DNA from: Clostridia bacterium
GTDB taxonomy: Bacteria; Bacillota; Clostridia; UBA1381
Reading direction: 5' to 3'
Length of the DNA: 64,000 bases
NCBI GenBank assembly: GCA_017621875.1
Contig: JAGASE010000017.1
Location: forward strand, 1 to 64,000
Position 1 is the stretch's first letter. Every line of letters begins with the position of its first letter. The translations under genes and the position numbers were made by a program. This document shows positions 61,743-64,000 of this stretch, piece by piece. Under the pieces are notes generated by a model that had not been told where the DNA came from, made no database searches, and worked only from the letters and a program-made list of their open reading frames with translations.

Positions 61743-63257
61743 GTGTTGACAATTTCAGAATATATTGATAAGGTACGTGCTTGCTGGATAGGCAAGAATA
61801 TCGGCGGAACCTTAGGCGGACCCTTAGAGGGAACAAGAGGCTTTTTCGATATAAATTACTATATGCACGATTTGGACGAGGGCGTTTTGCCAAATGATGA
61901 CCTGGATTTGCAGCTTGTGTGGCTAAACGCTGCGGAGCGTTACGGTAAAAGCGTAGATGCAAAGCTTATGGGTGCGTATTGGCAGACCTTTATCACAGCA
62001 CACTGGTCGGAATATGGTGCGGGCAAGGCAAACATGAAAATGGGACTTGTTCCGCCGCTTTCAGGCAGCTACCATAACGATTATAAGGACAGCTGCGGAG
62101 CATTTATACGAAGCGAATTGTGGGCATGCTTAATGCCCGCAAATCCACAGATGGCGGTAAAATACGCTTATGAGGACAGCATTATGGACCATAGCGGCGA
62201 GGGTGTTTACGGCGAGGTTTTCTGTGCGGCACTGGAAAGTGCGGCTTTTAGTGAAAATAATTTAAGAGAGCTGATAAATATTGCACTTAGCTATATTCCG
62301 TCAGACTGCGGCGTTGCAAAGGGAATTAAAACGGCGATTGACTGTTATGACAGCGGCAAGGATATACGAGAATGCAGAAGAGAAATTCTAAAGACCGTTC
62401 CCGGCTCATTCGGAATGTTTAAGGGCTATCAGGACAGAGAGCCTGAGCCGGATATTCCGGAGGGCAGACGCGGCTATGACGCACCGAGCAATGTTGCAAT
62501 AATGACGGCGGCTTTGCTTTACGGCGAGGGTAATTTTGATAAAACAGTCTGCACTGCAGTAAGCTGCGGTGAGGATACCGACTGCACAGCGGCAACTGCT
62601 GCTTCAATTTTCGGAATTATGTACGGAAGCAAGGCTTTCGGGGAGAAATGGACAAAGCCGATTGGTGATGCCATAAAGACAGTATCGTTGGACGTAACCG
62701 ACGCATACTGCGTAAAGGTGCCGAAAACTATCACCGAGCTGACCGAAAGAGTTGCAAAGCTGATGCCGACATTTATGAGCGGATATATTACCTATGAGGG
62801 TGATAAAATGCTGATAGGCGGCGAGGAAAATCTCTATAACGTAAGCGGTCACAGGCGTGCGGTTGAGGTAATGTATGAATTTTCACAGGTACTTGCAAAG
62901 CAGCCCGATACCGTTACATATTCTTTCCCAATGCTGGATTTTGACGTAAAATACGTAGGCGGACCGATGATAAAAAATAATGAGGAAAAAATTATTAAGG
63001 TTAGTGCAATCAAGCATATTAACCGTCAGCAATGGCTTGAAATGGAGTGGCTGCTGCCGGAGGAGCTGGAAATTGACTGCGTAACTAAGTCGGTTTACTG
63101 CGAATATGTACCAAACGAGAATAACTATGTCTGTGAGGCACAGTTTGCAATTAAGTCGGAAAACATGACGCGAACCTCATATACTCCTGTTTTAAAGATA
63201 AAGAGCAATCTTACGGGAGAGGTTATGTGTATTCCGGTCACATTAATACGTGAATAA
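61743..63257 (+). CDS. ADP-ribosylglycohydrolase-family protein in a sugar operon
   Basis: 504 aa. The N-terminal 1-340 is the DraG-like fold: GKNIGGTLGGPLEG at the start, acidic metal motif NDDLDLQLVWL (about residue 52) and CGEDTDCTAAT (about residue 277). A C-terminal beta-rich domain (about 345-504) follows. Proteins of this class recur in carbohydrate clusters where an ADP-ribose substrate is implausible; a glycosidase-like role on imported sugars is possible but unproven. GTG start at 61743 (TTG at 61746 as alternative). Cytoplasmic. Confidence 0.85.
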   Translation: MLTISEYIDKVRACWIGKNIGGTLGGPLEGTRGFFDINYYMHDLDEGVLPNDDLDLQLVWLNAAERYGKSVDAKLMGAYWQTFITAHWSEYGAGKANMKMGLVPPLSGSYHNDYKDSCGAFIRSELWACLMPANPQMAVKYAYEDSIMDHSGEGVYGEVFCAALESAAFSENNLRELINIALSYIPSDCGVAKGIKTAIDCYDSGKDIRECRREILKTVPGSFGMFKGYQDREPEPDIPEGRRGYDAPSNVAIMTAALLYGEGNFDKTVCTAVSCGEDTDCTAATAASIFGIMYGSKAFGEKWTKPIGDAIKTVSLDVTDAYCVKVPKTITELTERVAKLMPTFMSGYITYEGDKMLIGGEENLYNVSGHRRAVEVMYEFSQVLAKQPDTVTYSFPMLDFDVKYVGGPMIKNNEEKIIKVSAIKHINRQQWLEMEWLLPEELEIDCVTKSVYCEYVPNENNYVCEAQFAIKSENMTRTSYTPVLKIKSNLTGEVMCIPVTLIRE

Positions 63258-63268
63258 GGAGAACTGTT

Positions 63269-64000
63269 ATGATTTTTGGTGCAGAAAATATCAGGCTTAC
63301 CGGCAGATGGCATACAGCTCAGGACGGAAGCGTTGTAACTACTGCTTGCGGCTCGGCTGCGGAATTTGCTTTTTGCGGAAAAAGTGCGGTTATACATTTT
63401 AATATTGATTATATGAAGCATCCGTATCCTCACATTTGGTTGTGTGTTGACGGAGGTGCGTATACAGAGTGTGTTATAGACCGTTTCCTACGTGTTGAAG
63501 CAAACACAGACGGTGAGCATATGGTGAAAATCGTTTTGAAAAGCTGTGTTGAGATGCAGCACAGATGGTTTGCACCTCTTGAGGCAAAATTGCACATACA
63601 GGGAGTGGAGGCAGAAAGTGTGCCTCCTCTTCCTTGTGATGAAAGACCTGTTATTGAATTTGTCGGCGACTCAATAACCGAGGGAATACTGGTTGATGAA
63701 AAGCAGCGAAAGATAGAGGCAACAGACTTTTTAAACGACCAGGATAACCGCGTTTATCAGGACGATGTAAGAGGAGCGTACGCATATCGTACAGCGGAGC
63801 TTTTAAACTGCCGTGCGGCAATTTTTGCTTATGGCGGTGTGGGCATCACCAAGGGCGGCTCAGGCGGAGTTCCAAAGGCAGCGGCAATTTATAACTACTG
63901 CTTTGACGGTGCTGAGTGCATTGGCTATACGCCGGATACCGTGGTTGTCAACTACGGTGCAAATGACTGGTCACAGCCTTCGGAAAAATATTTGGCAGGC
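63269..64000 (+). CDS. SGNH/GDSL hydrolase, partial (cut by window end)
   Basis: 244 codons are visible, open at the right edge. An N-terminal beta-sandwich (about 1-120) precedes the SGNH domain: block I VGDSITEGI (Ser near residue 134), the Gly of block II in AYGGVGI, and block III GAND near residue 233; the Asp/His block lies beyond the window. This layout matches CE2-like carbohydrate acetyl esterases. No signal peptide, so it probably removes acetyl groups from imported sugars. RBS AAGGAG. Confidence 0.88.
   Translation, partial: MIFGAENIRLTGRWHTAQDGSVVTTACGSAAEFAFCGKSAVIHFNIDYMKHPYPHIWLCVDGGAYTECVIDRFLRVEANTDGEHMVKIVLKSCVEMQHRWFAPLEAKLHIQGVEAESVPPLPCDERPVIEFVGDSITEGILVDEKQRKIEATDFLNDQDNRVYQDDVRGAYAYRTAELLNCRAAIFAYGGVGITKGGSGGVPKAAAIYNYCFDGAECIGYTPDTVVVNYGANDWSQPSEKYLAG

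Overview
The window reads as a chromosomal segment from an anaerobic, gut-associated member of the Clostridia (Bacillota). Evidence: strong purine-rich Shine-Dalgarno sites with occasional TTG/GTG starts; the Firmicutes gene orders rsmG-noc, acpS-nnr-alr-antitoxin-mazF and ftsE-ftsX-M23-ctpA; a GTP-type PEP carboxykinase with acetate kinase (fermentative metabolism); a choloylglycine/bile-salt hydrolase with the expected active-site residues; and S-layer-homology and copper-amine-oxidase-like wall domains joined to a glycan operon. The last trait recalls SLH-rich gut glycan degraders such as Monoglobus-like lineages, but that placement is only an inference.

Layout. 1-370: three tandem ~112-bp repeats plus a partial fourth, directly before ackA. 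415-5050: ackA, an EF-G-like GTPase with altered G motifs, and an orphan MsmX/UgpC-type sugar ABC ATPase. 5158-7627: radC, then noc and rsmG on the minus strand; the noc mRNA has a foldable leader. 8022-13164: a CdaR/PucR-like regulator and the cell-division set ftsE-ftsX-M23 peptidase-ctpA. 13166-16282 (minus): recD2 and an EamA transporter. 16434-22034: a housekeeping operon (PHP phosphoesterase, XTP pyrophosphatase, small membrane protein, acpS, nnr, alr, antitoxin, mazF). 22316-26680: potABCD polyamine importer and a short MGMT-like protein. 26934-27008: tRNA-Glu(CTC). 27270-31513: manganese catalase and a heterodimeric ABC exporter. 31697-35019 (minus): a GntR/ABC system of the Ytr type. 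35374-37152: pckG. 37241-44090: DeoR regulator divergent from a glycerol-phosphate operon (two flavoprotein subunits, a DUF1667 protein, GDPD, HAD phosphatase, G1P dehydrogenase). 44194-47389: bile-salt hydrolase, mutarotase-like protein, RibU-like ECF component, ComF.

47427-64000 is a Gram-positive polysaccharide-utilization locus. A GH127 arabinofuranosidase and an AraC regulator diverge from overlapping promoters. A long plus-strand operon follows: a secreted multidomain GH71/99-like protein, two SLH surface proteins, an LplB/YtcP/lipoprotein importer without an ATPase, an ADP-ribosylglycohydrolase-family protein, and an SGNH esterase cut by the window end. It suggests surface capture and cleavage of an arabinose-containing, probably esterified glycan, import of oligomers energised by the MsmX-type ATPase at 3938-5050, and cytoplasmic trimming. 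This is the best candidate for an undescribed system here.

A second theme is a dispersed, apparently foldable intergenic repeat: a tandem array before ackA, single diverged copies near 17.7 kb and 40.8 kb, and a doubtful one near 23.4 kb, each ending at the ribosome-binding site of the downstream gene. All alignments, folds and promoter spacings were done by eye without software.
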